Of a stretch of DNA of 33,659 bases, positions 10,004 to 19,534 are shown piece after piece. The notes below the pieces were generated by a model, which saw nothing but the letters and a program-made list of their open reading frames with translations, was not told the origin of the DNA and searched no databases. The stretch's first letter is position 1; every line of letters starts with the position of its first letter. The DNA comes from Gardnerella vaginalis. GTDB taxonomy: Bacteria; Actinomycetota; Actinomycetes; Actinomycetales; Bifidobacteriaceae. The DNA is taken from NCBI GenBank assembly GCA_946997215.1, contig CAMPUL010000017.1:1-33659 (forward strand), written 5' to 3'. The position numbers and the translations under genes are program-made.

Positions 10004-10381
10004 ATGTTCAACTTTTCTAAAGAGTCGATTGACGCGCGCAAAGATTTTGACGAATCGGATTGCAATAATTGCAACGATTGCAACAACTGCAACGATTCAA
10101 TGAACAAGATTCTTGCGTTGCGTCAGTCGATTGATAATATTGACAATGCAATTGTCTCGCTTCTAGCAGAGCGCTTTAAAGTTACGGAAAAAGTCGGAGA
10201 AATAAAAGCACGCGCAAATTTGGCTACAGAAGATAAATCTAGAGAAAATCACCAGGCGGATCGACTTAAAAAAATTGCTGAAGAATCTGGGCTAAAAGAA
10301 GAAATCGCGCTAGAATATCTACATTTTGTAGTAACGGCAGCAAAAAAGCGTCATCAAGAAATCAAAAATAATCAAAAATAG
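10004..10381 (+). CDS. Chorismate mutase (AroQ class)
   Basis: The protein is an AroQ-type chorismate mutase, the all-helical enzyme that turns chorismate into prephenate for phenylalanine and tyrosine synthesis. From the ATG at 10004 it is 125 residues. The family pattern is clear: LRQSIDNIDNAIVSLLAERF, KVGEIKARANL, then the helix ending FVVTAAKKRHQEI. The N-terminus contains an odd segment, CNNCNDCNNCND (residues 20-31), encoded by four 9-bp repeats; it is not part of the fold. An alternative start is the ATG at 10100, just after that segment. Neither start has a good ribosome binding site, so translation may depend on coupling to the Lrp gene 7 nt upstream. Confidence 0.82.
   Translation: MFNFSKESIDARKDFDESDCNNCNDCNNCNDSMNKILALRQSIDNIDNAIVSLLAERFKVTEKVGEIKARANLATEDKSRENHQADRLKKIAEESGLKEEIALEYLHFVVTAAKKRHQEIKNNQK
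10061..10096 (+). repeat. Four 9-bp coding repeats in the chorismate mutase gene
   Basis: TGCAATAAT, TGCAACGAT, TGCAACAAC and TGCAACGAT follow one another without a gap. Copy-number change would keep the reading frame. They encode C-N-N/D triplets with a cysteine every third residue. Confidence 0.9.
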
Positions 10382-10433
10382 ACACAAGTATAGTAAAATC
10401 TAATAAAATCTAAAAAATATGCGCGCTTAGAGT

Positions 10434-10439
10434 CATAAT
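10434..10439 (+). promoter_or_regulatory. Candidate -10 element of fba (leaderless start)
   Basis: CATAAT sits exactly 6 nt before the fba ATG, and no ribosome binding site lies between. The expected transcription start coincides with the A of the ATG. Confidence 0.45.
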
Positions 10440-10445
10440 AAAAAT

Positions 10446-11501
10446 ATGACTATTGCAACTGTTGAACGTTACGCGCAAATGCTTGATGCCGCCAGCAAAG
10501 GTGGATACGCCTACCCTGCGATTAATGTTACTAGCACACAGACCTTAAACGCAGCACTACAAGGATTTGCCGAAGCACAAAGCGACGGCATTATTCAAGT
10601 GTCTGTTGGCGGATCTGCATATTTTTCTGGTCAGTGCGTAAATAATCGCGTTGTTGGATCAATCGCATTTGCGCAATTCGCGCATCAAGTTGCTGCACAA
10701 TACCCAAACATTACGGTTGCATTGCACACAGATCATTGTGCAGAAGCCTATTTAGACGATTGGATTAGGCCACTTTTAGCTTATGAGGCAGATCAAGTTG
10801 CAAACGGCAAAGAGCCGATTTTCCAATCGCATATGTGGGATGGTTCCACAGTTAAACTTGAGCACAATTTAGACATTGCAGAAGAATTGCTAGAAGAGTC
10901 AAATAAAGCGCGCACGATTCTAGAGATTGAAATTGGTGCAGTTGGCGGCGAAGAAGACGGTCATAGAGCAGATATTGACGAAAAGTTGTATTCCACTCCG
11001 CAAGAAGCTATGCGCGTTGTTGAGCGATTAGGCTTAGAAGACCGCGCAAAATACATGGCTGCTTTTACGTTTGGAAACGTTCACGGAGCTTACAAACCAG
11101 GCGTTGTTAAGCTTAGGCCGCAGTTGCTAGACAACATTCAGAGCGCTGTATACAACAAGTACAAGCTTGATTTGTGCAATCGCAAGTTTGGTGTACCAAC
11201 AAAACCATTCTTGCTGGTGTTCCATGGCGGATCTGGCTCCACGGCCGAAGAAATAGCGCAAGCTGTAAAATATGGCGTTGTAAAAATGAATATTGACACA
11301 GATACGCAATACGCTTTTACGCGCGCAATAGCCGACCACATGTTCCACAACTACGACTCGGTTCTTAAAATCGACGGCGAAGTTGGTGCCAAGAAGCTTT
11401 ACGACCCAAGGTCTTGGGGCAAAGAGGCAGAAAAAGCAATGGCTCAGCGTGTTGTTGAAGCCTGCGTGCAGCTTGGGTCTGCTGGAAAAGCTCTAAAATA
11501 G
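10446..11501 (+). CDS. fba: Fructose-bisphosphate aldolase, class II
   Basis: This zinc-dependent aldolase interconverts fructose 1,6-bisphosphate with glyceraldehyde 3-phosphate and dihydroxyacetone phosphate. At 351 residues it is the normal class IIA size. The catalytic Asp96 and zinc ligand His97 are in VALHTDHCAEAYLDDW; later come VHGAYKPG, VFHGGSGS and the phosphate-binding NIDTDTQYAF. In bifidobacteria, which use the fructose 6-phosphate phosphoketolase bifid shunt and lack phosphofructokinase, the enzyme mainly runs in the gluconeogenic direction (established for the family, not visible here). No ribosome binding site precedes the ATG; a -10-like hexamer 6 nt upstream suggests a leaderless mRNA. 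Confidence 0.96.
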   Translation: MTIATVERYAQMLDAASKGGYAYPAINVTSTQTLNAALQGFAEAQSDGIIQVSVGGSAYFSGQCVNNRVVGSIAFAQFAHQVAAQYPNITVALHTDHCAEAYLDDWIRPLLAYEADQVANGKEPIFQSHMWDGSTVKLEHNLDIAEELLEESNKARTILEIEIGAVGGEEDGHRADIDEKLYSTPQEAMRVVERLGLEDRAKYMAAFTFGNVHGAYKPGVVKLRPQLLDNIQSAVYNKYKLDLCNRKFGVPTKPFLLVFHGGSGSTAEEIAQAVKYGVVKMNIDTDTQYAFTRAIADHMFHNYDSVLKIDGEVGAKKLYDPRSWGKEAEKAMAQRVVEACVQLGSAGKALK

Positions 11502-11514
11502 TGTAATCGCAAAT

Positions 11515-11554
11515 ATTATTTGGCATTATTCAGCATTATTTGGCATTATTCGGT
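11515..11554 (+). repeat. Four 10-bp tandem repeats between fba and purA
   Basis: ATTATTTGGC, ATTATTCAGC, ATTATTTGGC and ATTATTCGGT follow head to tail. They lie 13 bp after fba and about 75 bp before the purA start codon, in or near the purA promoter region. Confidence 0.85.
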
Positions 11555-11576
11555 ATTGGCTTTGCGCTAGTCTTAA

Positions 11577-12932
<1,356 letters not shown>

Positions 12933-12977
12933 TGGCTATTAAATAGTAATTTAATGCGATTTAAGGCGGCTAAAAAT

Positions 12978-13478
12978 ATGAGTGTTCCGAGAAAAAATCG
13001 CCCAGACTTGCCTAAAAAGCGCCAGCATAAATCACTTGGTGCAAAAACATATTTTGTTGTGTTTATTGGTGGATTGCTTGGCGCTTTTGTGCGTAGTGAA
13101 ATAGGTGGTTTTACGTACGGCATGCATTGGGACTCGGGATATTCTATGCTTTTTAGCCGCTTTACTTTTGCAACTCTTTTGTCTAACATTTTGGCATGTT
13201 TTATTCTTGCTTTAGCGAGTTCGATTGTTGCACAAAGATTGCGCAGCAAGAACAAAGACTTAATAAAATACGGTTTTTGCACAGGATTTTGCGGCGGACT
13301 TTCAACAATGTCTACTTTTGCTTTTGAGGGCGCGCATTCCGCATTTACTGCAATGAACATTGTAGAAGTAATTGCCATTATGGCGTTGTCTATGGTTCTT
13401 GGCGTTTTAGCAGTGCTTGCTGGAAGCTTAATTGGAGATAAATTTTCTGCTTTTAATAACAAAGGCGGCGCAAAATGA
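12978..13478 (+). CDS. crcB: Fluoride channel CrcB/Fluc, first subunit
   Basis: CrcB (Fluc) proteins are small membrane channels that expel toxic fluoride. This 166-residue copy carries GGLLGAFVRSEIGG in the first membrane helix, an asparagine-containing helix (LLSNILACFI), and the signature GFCGGLSTMSTFAFEG. There are four predicted membrane helices. A basic Arg/Lys-rich extension of about 25 residues precedes the first helix, making it longer than the usual 125. The ATG at 12978 is chosen because AAGGCGG lies 8 nt upstream; an in-frame ATG at 12954 has no such site. It overlaps the second crcB gene by four bases, fitting an antiparallel heterodimer made of two different subunits. Confidence 0.88.
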   Translation: MSVPRKNRPDLPKKRQHKSLGAKTYFVVFIGGLLGAFVRSEIGGFTYGMHWDSGYSMLFSRFTFATLLSNILACFILALASSIVAQRLRSKNKDLIKYGFCTGFCGGLSTMSTFAFEGAHSAFTAMNIVEVIAIMALSMVLGVLAVLAGSLIGDKFSAFNNKGGAK

Positions 13479-13894
13479 TGTCTTACGCATACGTTCTTTT
13501 TTGGCTGCCTCTTGTTTTTGCGGGACTTGGCGCCGTTCTTCGTTGCGCAATATCTGACGCAATCGGGCGCGTTTATAACCATGATTTTCCAATCGCGACT
13601 TTGCTAATCAACGCTTTTGCGTCTTTTATAATGGGCTTAGTTGTATTTTTAAGTTCTTCGATTATATACGATTTAACTTTTGCTTCGACTATTATCTACA
13701 CGTGCGCATTGGGATTTTTAGGCGGATTTTCAACGTTTTCAACCGCAATCTTAGAAGTCGTAAGCCTGTTTAAGCTAAAGAAAATCAAGCTTGGACTATG
13801 GCTTTTTGTTAGCGAACTAATAGTGCCATTCTTATGCGCATTTATTGCATACGCTGGACCGTGTTTTGTAATGTTTTTACTTCTAAAGTCTTAG
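13475..13894 (+). CDS. crcB: Fluoride channel CrcB/Fluc, second subunit
   Basis: A 139-residue membrane protein of the CrcB/Fluc family. It has FAGLGAVLRCAISDAIG in helix 1, LLINAFASFIMGL in helix 2 and the hallmark GFLGGFSTFSTAILE, whose phenylalanines line the fluoride path. The start overlaps the stop of the first crcB (ATGATG at 13475); the ribosome binding site AAAGGCGG lies inside the upstream gene, so the pair is translationally coupled. Paired crcB genes usually encode a heterodimeric channel with opposite membrane topologies. The 45-bp space ahead of the pair is too short for a fluoride riboswitch, so fluoride sensing is not visible. Confidence 0.9.
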   Translation: MMSYAYVLFWLPLVFAGLGAVLRCAISDAIGRVYNHDFPIATLLINAFASFIMGLVVFLSSSIIYDLTFASTIIYTCALGFLGGFSTFSTAILEVVSLFKLKKIKLGLWLFVSELIVPFLCAFIAYAGPCFVMFLLLKS

Positions 13895-13900
13895 TTTTTA

Positions 13901-13972
13901 ATTTTATTAATTGACGTATTTTATTTATTAATTAACGTATTTTATTAATTAACGTATTTTATTAATTAACGT
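13901..13972 (+). repeat. AT-rich tandem repeats between crcB and clcA
   Basis: A 17-bp unit, ATTTTATTAATTAACGT, occurs as copies at 13901-13917 (one mismatch), 13918-13938 (with a TTTA expansion), 13939-13955 and 13956-13972. Most copies contain the palindrome TTAATTAA. The array lies about 70-140 bp before clcA and may overlap its promoter. Confidence 0.9.
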
Positions 13973-14042
13973 TTATTGTGTTATTAAAATGTTAAAATGC
14001 TTTGTGTATTTGTTTGCAATTTGATTTAAGAATAGGTTTATT

Positions 14043-15401
14043 GTGGCTTTGAAGAACGTAGGCGGTTTTATACGCGACTTTTTGCGCGACTTTTCGGATC
14101 GCATTCTTAAAACGCTTAAGCATCTTAGATGGAAGATGGTTCTTGCAGGCGTAGTTGTTGGCCTTGTTTCGGGAGCGCTTGTAGCAACTTATAGACTTGG
14201 GATTGAGTACGGAACCGATTTTGCGCGATGGATGTATGCGCGAATATTGCAAAACATGCTTTGGATTGTGCCTTGCGTGATTTTTGCGATTGTTGCTGGG
14301 TTTTTCATTGGATGGATGAGTCGCAAAGAAAGCATGGCGTCTGGAAGCGGCATTCCACAAGTTGTTGGATACGTTCAGCGCGGACTAAAAATGTGTTGGA
14401 ACACCATTTTGCCTGTTCGATTTGTAGGCGGATTGTTGGGTTCGCTATTTGGCTTGTCTCTTGGGCGCGAAGGCCCTTCGATTCAAATCGGAGCTTGCGG
14501 CGCGCAAATGATGTCTCGCATCTTTAGAAAAGGCAATAAAAACGATACGCAAGAGCATTATGTTGTAACTGCTGGAGCTGCAGCTGGATTATCGGCAGCA
14601 TTTAGCGCTCCACTTTCTGGTCTTATGTTTGCTATGGAAGAAGTTCAACACGGATTGTCTTCTACTGTTCTTATGGGAGCTGCTGCTGCATCTATTTGCG
14701 CGGACTTTGTGTCTCAAACATGCTTTGGACTTCGGCCTGTTTTAGACTTTGGAAAGATTCCAGACTTGCCAATGACGCTTCATTTTTGGCTGATTCCACT
14801 TGGCATTTTTGCAGGACTTATTGGCTCTTTAATGAACAGATCCTTGCTTGGATTGCAAACGCTGTATAAATATTTGCCAAAGTGGGCTCCAGTATCTGTA
14901 GCATGTTTAATCGCGATTCCTGTTGGCTTGTATTTGCCAGAAGTTCTTGGTGGAGGCTCGAATCTTGTTAAGCTCTCTGAATATGGAAAAGCAAGCATAG
15001 CTCTTTTGTGTATTCTGTTTGTTGCAAAAATGCTATTTACTTCTACAAGCTTTGGATGCGGCGCGCCTGGCGGAATTTTTATGCCAATTCTTGCTATTGG
15101 AGCACTTGCAGGCGGCGTTGCTTCTCGCACAATAATAAGCATTCCACTTCTTGGCATTGACGCAAAACTAATGCCAATTTTTACAGTGTGCGTTATGGCT
15201 GGCACGCTTTCGGCTTCGGTAAAAGCTCCGCTCACTTCGATTTTGCTAACCGTAGAAATGTCGGGAACAATGATTCACACTCTTCCAGTTGCTGCGTCTG
15301 CTTTTATTGCGCTTCTTGTATCCGATATTTTGCGCACTAAGCCAATCTATGGCGAACTTCTTGAAAGATACATGGCTTCTAGTCCAAACCTTGTGCGCTA
15401 A
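14043..15401 (+). CDS. CLC-family chloride/proton antiporter
   Basis: A 452-residue membrane protein with the CLC fold signatures in order: GSGIPQVVGY (residues 101-110; the usual final Glu of GSGIPE is Gln), GREGPSIQIGA (141-151) with gating Glu143, AMEEV with internal proton glutamate Glu200 (aligned to E. coli Glu203), and GAPGGIFMPILAIGALAGG. Having both glutamates predicts an H+/Cl- antiporter, not a channel. The GREGP motif is that of chloride CLCs, not of fluoride-specific CLC-F proteins. Its place after two crcB genes suggests a shared role in halide or acid stress. The start is a GTG at 14043 with only a weak AGG upstream. Confidence 0.9.
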   Translation: MALKNVGGFIRDFLRDFSDRILKTLKHLRWKMVLAGVVVGLVSGALVATYRLGIEYGTDFARWMYARILQNMLWIVPCVIFAIVAGFFIGWMSRKESMASGSGIPQVVGYVQRGLKMCWNTILPVRFVGGLLGSLFGLSLGREGPSIQIGACGAQMMSRIFRKGNKNDTQEHYVVTAGAAAGLSAAFSAPLSGLMFAMEEVQHGLSSTVLMGAAAASICADFVSQTCFGLRPVLDFGKIPDLPMTLHFWLIPLGIFAGLIGSLMNRSLLGLQTLYKYLPKWAPVSVACLIAIPVGLYLPEVLGGGSNLVKLSEYGKASIALLCILFVAKMLFTSTSFGCGAPGGIFMPILAIGALAGGVASRTIISIPLLGIDAKLMPIFTVCVMAGTLSASVKAPLTSILLTVEMSGTMIHTLPVAASAFIALLVSDILRTKPIYGELLERYMASSPNLVR

Positions 15402-15470
15402 CGTGCTTGTGCGTTAATACTCTAAATTACTAATACGCTAAAAACTTGTACATTAAAACAATAAAACAGC

Positions 15471-15525
15471 AATGTGGATAACTTTTTGGCGGATTTGCAA
15501 CGTTTATTGAGCCTTTAACCACATT
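15471..15525. promoter_or_regulatory. Pair of inverted DnaA-box-like sites upstream of tadZ
   Basis: TGTGGATAA (15473-15481) is a perfect DnaA-box consensus in reverse orientation, and TTAACCACA (15515-15523) differs by one base on the other strand. The flanks make a wider inverted repeat, AATGTGG...CCACATT. They lie 30-80 bp before the tadZ start. Confidence 0.4.
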
Positions 15526-15554
15526 CTTACAAAAGTATTGCTTATTTATTTTGT

Positions 15555-16706
15555 ATGCGATTCAATAGCTGCATGAGCAATATGAGTATTGATAATTACG
15601 ATGCGCCTACGTGCGCTGCTAGGGTACTTAACACATACCCTCCGCAAGCGAACGCGCTTAAAAACGCCATTAATCAGTCTAATAATGTTAACGACTCAAC
15701 TGTTATTGCATCTTTTAATCGCAGTTGTGAACTGGATGAAAATCCTACGTTCAACAAAGATTTTGGCGTTATAAGCAATCGTGTTCTTCAAGACAATCGC
15801 AATAATAGTGTTGCTCAAAAAACTACTGGAAGCTTGAACTACTCGCTAAAGCCTTTTCCAAAAAATGTTGTAATTGGTTCTGCAGCAAATAGCGGAATTG
15901 GCTTAAGCACTACTCTTGCACTTCTTGCAAGCAATATTGCTAGTAAAAAATACGTTGTAGCTTTAATCGATGCAGATATTTCTAATGGCGGTTTAGATGT
16001 TCTACTTGGATTGGAGCAAGACGAAGGCAGAAGATTGCAAGAGGTTCAAGCTCCTTTAGGAAGACTAGACGGTTACGTTTTGCGATGCGAGCTTTTGCAT
16101 TGGAATAATGTTGACGTTTTAGCTTATTCGCCTTGGAAAAACGAAGAACCTAAACCGTGGGTTATTGAGGCAGCGATTAGAGGTCTTGCTAAAGCTTGCG
16201 ACGTTGTAATTGTAGATATTGGATCTGGATTTTCGGCAAGAAGGCTTTTACAAAGTCTTCCAACTCTAGCGAATGTTCCAACAATTTTTGCATCGGAGCT
16301 TAGCGTTTTAGGTTTAGCTCGATTGCGAGCGCATTTGCAAAACCTAGAGTTGGATCATAAAAATTACGCAGAAAATCTAACTTATATTGTTGCAGGCTTA
16401 AATCCACGAGGGCTTTCTAGCAGATTCTGCCCAGTAGAGATTACAGAAGCTTGTGATTATTTACTTTGCAATGTAGAAGGCCCAATTGGTCACGATTCTA
16501 AGATGTACGAAGACATAATTGGTGGGTATGGGATTAGAAGCATACCAAAATGCGCGCAAAGTGCGGTAGAAAAAATCACCATATGGCTGCTTGGCGACTC
16601 GCGCAAATCGGGTTTAATGGCATCTAACGCGCGAGGTAATTCTTCTTACGCATTCGGTAGATTTTCAAAAATAGTGGGTGGTAGGCATGGCTTTACAAGA
16701 TATTGA
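15555..16706 (+). CDS. tadZ: Tad pilus localisation protein, TadZ/CpaE-like
   Basis: A 383-residue MinD/ParA-like protein at the head of a tad locus; TadZ/CpaE proteins position the pilus machine at the cell pole. From about residue 105 it has the ParA-type layout: strand NVVIGSA, loop ANSGIGLSTTLALLA, then VALIDADISNGGLDVLLGLE and VVIVDIGSGFSARRL. The nucleotide loop lacks the lysines of a normal deviant Walker A, so ATP hydrolysis may be lost, as in some TadZ proteins. The first 100 residues are polar and poorly ordered. ATGs at 15555, 15573 and 15582 are all possible and none has a clear ribosome binding site. It overlaps the ATPase gene by 20 bp. Confidence 0.75.
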   Translation: MRFNSCMSNMSIDNYDAPTCAARVLNTYPPQANALKNAINQSNNVNDSTVIASFNRSCELDENPTFNKDFGVISNRVLQDNRNNSVAQKTTGSLNYSLKPFPKNVVIGSAANSGIGLSTTLALLASNIASKKYVVALIDADISNGGLDVLLGLEQDEGRRLQEVQAPLGRLDGYVLRCELLHWNNVDVLAYSPWKNEEPKPWVIEAAIRGLAKACDVVIVDIGSGFSARRLLQSLPTLANVPTIFASELSVLGLARLRAHLQNLELDHKNYAENLTYIVAGLNPRGLSSRFCPVEITEACDYLLCNVEGPIGHDSKMYEDIIGGYGIRSIPKCAQSAVEKITIWLLGDSRKSGLMASNARGNSSYAFGRFSKIVGGRHGFTRY

Positions 16707-17721
16707 TTTTGGAATTTTGCAAGATATTGCAGATAATCCCAATGTAACAGATATTGTTGTTACAGATGAGGGCAGAGTTTGGGCAGACTTTGGACTTGGG
16801 CTTAATGAATACAATCCAAGAATCCCGTTTGATAATCCCAGTGTTTTGCGCGAATATGCAGTCTGGCTTTGTGCTCAATTGGGTAAACGATTAGACGACG
16901 CATGCCCAATTGCAGACGCTTCTAGTCCACTTGGTGTGCGAATTCACGCGCTTATTGCACCAATAGTTTTGAGCGGAGCTGCCATTTCGATTCGCTTCCC
17001 CGCGCTAAAGCACTACTGTTTAACGGAACTTAGCAGCAAAGGCATGTTTCCAATTGAGCTATCTAGGATTCTTTATTTGCTTGTTGAGAGTCGCGCAAAT
17101 ATTTTGATTACAGGTAGCACGGGTTCGGGAAAAACAACACTTATGAAGGCTCTATTAGCTTCTTGTAATCCAAAAGACAGAATAGTTACTGTTGAAGAAA
17201 CTAGGGAATTGGGCTGTGTTTCTAACGATTACGTTTCTTTAGCAACAAGAGAAGCAAACGTTGAAGGCGCAGGATGCATTGATTTGCAAGAGCTTGTAAA
17301 AGCCACTTTGCGAATGCGACCAGACAGAATCATTTTAGGAGAATGCAGAGGCAAAGAAATCGCTGATTTATTGCGCGTTTTTACATGCGGGCACAAAGGC
17401 GGAATGACGACTTTGCACGCAGATAAAGTGCAAAAGGTTCCAGCACGATTAATGGCACTTGGTCTGCTCGCAGGGCTGGAGCCAATGGCACTTTGCGCTC
17501 TTGCTGCAGATGCATTCGACGTTGTTATTCACGTTGAGCGCGTAAACGGGATACGCGTTGTAAAGGAGCTTGGAGTTTTAAGATCTAATGATTCTGGTGC
17601 GCTGGAAGGCGTTCCTGTTTTAAGAGTTAAAGACGCGCAAATAGAGGCCACTTTAGCGTGGAAAGAGTTTTCGTCTAAATGGCATTTGCCACTAAATTCG
17701 CAAATCGTTTTAAGAGCTTAA
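16687..17721 (+). CDS. tadA: Tad pilus assembly ATPase, TadA/CpaF
   Basis: This 344-residue type II/IV secretion ATPase powers Tad pilus assembly. It shows Walker A GSTGSGKTTLM (about residues 143-153), the acidic Asp-box region IVTVEETRELG, Walker B-region RMRPDRIILGECRGKE, and the His-box GGMTTLHADKVQK. It is shorter than many CpaF proteins because the N-terminal domain is brief. The ATG at 16687 has a TAGG/GGTGG site upstream; GTG at 16678 is also in frame. It overlaps tadZ by 20 bp and is followed 68 bp later by tadB. Confidence 0.92.
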   Translation: MALQDIDFGILQDIADNPNVTDIVVTDEGRVWADFGLGLNEYNPRIPFDNPSVLREYAVWLCAQLGKRLDDACPIADASSPLGVRIHALIAPIVLSGAAISIRFPALKHYCLTELSSKGMFPIELSRILYLLVESRANILITGSTGSGKTTLMKALLASCNPKDRIVTVEETRELGCVSNDYVSLATREANVEGAGCIDLQELVKATLRMRPDRIILGECRGKEIADLLRVFTCGHKGGMTTLHADKVQKVPARLMALGLLAGLEPMALCALAADAFDVVIHVERVNGIRVVKELGVLRSNDSGALEGVPVLRVKDAQIEATLAWKEFSSKWHLPLNSQIVLRA

Positions 17722-17789
17722 CAAGCAAAAAGCAAAACAGGCAAAACAAGCAAACTAACAAGCAAAAATGAGCTAACAAAGGATTTAAC

Positions 17790-18428
17790 ATGAGTATTGA
17801 AGAGTCGCTAGCATCTCTTGTTGCATCATTAAAATCGGGAGCTTCGTTTGAGTCAATTATTGGCGTATGCTCGGATTGCAATGCTAATGGCAATGCGCGC
17901 AAAGCATATAACAAGCAAATAAATGCAGAATCCATATTACAGTGGTTTGATTCTAGACTAAGCGAAAGCACAATCACGTCTAGTTTAGATAGCTCTTTCA
18001 AAAACGCGAAGAATACAAAAAATACAAAAAATTATAAAAATGCCAAAAAACAAAAAGACATTCGTAAAATAGCGCAATCTCTTATGAGCGTATATAAATT
18101 GAGTAATTCGATTGGCTGCCCAATGGCAGATTGCGTTCAAGCTGTTGCGGATTCTTATTATGCAAACAAAAGGGTTGATGATTTAAGCGCGGAAGTTTTT
18201 GCAATGCCAAAAGCCACTATTAAGTTGCTTATTGCACTGCCATTTTTGTCTCTTTTAACTGGTCAGCTTTTGGGAGCAAACCCAATACTAATGATTTTTA
18301 CAAGCTACAAGGGCTATACGCTTTTAAGCGTTGGAATGGCATTTTACGCGGTTGGAGTTATTTGGGTTGCAAACATCCTTAAAAATTCTAGAAACGCAAT
18401 GCAATCCGTTTCTTTTGATGGCAATTAA
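17790..18428 (+). CDS. tadB: Tad pilus inner-membrane platform protein, TadB-like
   Basis: A 212-residue protein between the pilus ATPase and a TadC-like gene. It has two membrane helices near residues 144-162 and 176-197 and, before them, a short cytoplasmic helical region (SVYKLSNSIGCPMADCVQAV) that fits a type II secretion F domain. It is shorter than typical TadB (about 300 residues), and the F-domain match is faint. Residues 71-89 are a lysine/asparagine tract (KNAKNTKNTKNYKNAKK) encoded by 9-bp repeats. AAAGGA precedes the ATG. The function comes mostly from position in the locus. Confidence 0.7.
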   Translation: MSIEESLASLVASLKSGASFESIIGVCSDCNANGNARKAYNKQINAESILQWFDSRLSESTITSSLDSSFKNAKNTKNTKNYKNAKKQKDIRKIAQSLMSVYKLSNSIGCPMADCVQAVADSYYANKRVDDLSAEVFAMPKATIKLLIALPFLSLLTGQLLGANPILMIFTSYKGYTLLSVGMAFYAVGVIWVANILKNSRNAMQSVSFDGN

Positions 18429-18504
18429 AACGCAATCAAAAATAATCTAAGAAGTAATAAAAGAAATATTTTTAGTCAAAACTTAATGCAGTAAAGGAGG
18501 ATAA

Positions 18505-19122
18505 ATGCTAAGAGCAATTATTATTTGGCTTATTTTAGTTGCGTACATAATTATTTTGTGCAAACTTTTTTCTAAGCAAATGGCATCTAGCTCACTCTAT
18601 GAGCGCGCCGTTAAACCGAGCGTTTTTATGCAAAACACTTACGATTTTAGACGAAACATAATAAGCGATATAGACCCGATTCTTGGTTTGCAAATGATAA
18701 TAGTTGCACTAAAAAGTGGTGTTGCAATAACTAGAGCACTAGACGTAGTAGGTTGTTCTTTGCCTGCATCAAAAGGAATTTGGCTAAGTCGCGTTTCTAA
18801 AGCGCTTATCTCTGGCAGCACTTGGAGAGAAGCTTGGAGTGAGCCACATGTTTGTTTTAGTAAAAAAGATAAGAACGCTTACACGTCTTTGATTTTGAGC
18901 ACATGGCTAAAAAATTCTTTGCGTGAATCTTGGATTTACGGAAGCTCCCCCGTACCAGTACTTAACGCCGTTTTGCAAAACTACGAGCAATCAATGAAGA
19001 ATGTTGCAAAAAAAGAAAGTTCCAAACTTTCTGTGAGGCTTCTTTTGCCAGTTGGATTGTGTTTTTTGCCAGCGTTTATTTTTGTTGGCATTTTGCCAAC
19101 AGTTGCATCATTTATGCACTAA
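18505..19122 (+). CDS. tadC: Tad pilus inner-membrane platform protein, TadC-like
   Basis: A 205-residue protein with an N-terminal membrane helix (about 3-20), a cytoplasmic F-domain-like helical region with the family feature GLQMIIVALKSGVAITRALD near residue 55, and a C-terminal membrane helix ending PAFIFVGILPTVASF. This layout matches compact actinobacterial TadC. With TadB it would form the inner-membrane platform on which TadA acts. The start codon has an excellent AAAGGAGG site. It is followed by the pilin-like genes. Confidence 0.75.
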   Translation: MLRAIIIWLILVAYIIILCKLFSKQMASSSLYERAVKPSVFMQNTYDFRRNIISDIDPILGLQMIIVALKSGVAITRALDVVGCSLPASKGIWLSRVSKALISGSTWREAWSEPHVCFSKKDKNAYTSLILSTWLKNSLRESWIYGSSPVPVLNAVLQNYEQSMKNVAKKESSKLSVRLLLPVGLCFLPAFIFVGILPTVASFMH

Positions 19123-19241
19123 CATAAAAGGTTTTTGCAGATTGATAGTCGCGCGCAAAAATGGCACTTAAAAAATTTGTATCCAAACTGGGTACATAAA
19201 TAAAAAATAAACAATAAATAAAAGAAAGGAAGGTAAGTAAC

Positions 19242-19517
19242 ATGAAAACAATTGCTAAAGCATTTTCAAAACTTTGTTGCGAGTTTACAACAAACGCAAA
19301 CAAAGGATTGATTAAAGCAGAACAGGCGTGCAATAGTATGCAAAACCGCTTGAATAACAGTCTAAAGAAACTAGACGAAGGAGCGGTTACTGCAGAATAT
19401 GCGGTTGTTCTTATAGCTGCTACAGCTTTTGCAACAGTTCTTATTGCTATTGCTAAGTCAGATGCTGTGCAAACAGCTATTAGCGAACTTGTTAAAAGAG
19501 CTTTGCACGTTAGCTAA
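19242..19517 (+). CDS. Flp-type pilin-like protein (DUF4244-like)
   Basis: A 91-residue protein with a 47-residue basic leader and then a type IV prepilin-like motif EGAVTAEYAVV, cleavable after Gly47 with Glu at +5, followed by one hydrophobic helix (VVLIAATAFATVLIAIA). This is the Flp/DUF4244 arrangement found just after tadC in Actinobacteria, so it is probably the major pilin subunit. The leader is longer than in classical Flp pilins. An AAAGAAAGGAAGG tract gives a strong ribosome binding site, fitting high expression. No prepilin peptidase gene lies in the window. Confidence 0.75.
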   Translation: MKTIAKAFSKLCCEFTTNANKGLIKAEQACNSMQNRLNNSLKKLDEGAVTAEYAVVLIAATAFATVLIAIAKSDAVQTAISELVKRALHVS

Positions 19518-19534
19518 TGTAAAGAAGAATATAC

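Noticed and set aside
12933..12977. Fluoride riboswitch ahead of crcB
   Set aside because: Only 45 bp separate purA and crcB and no conserved riboswitch core is visible.
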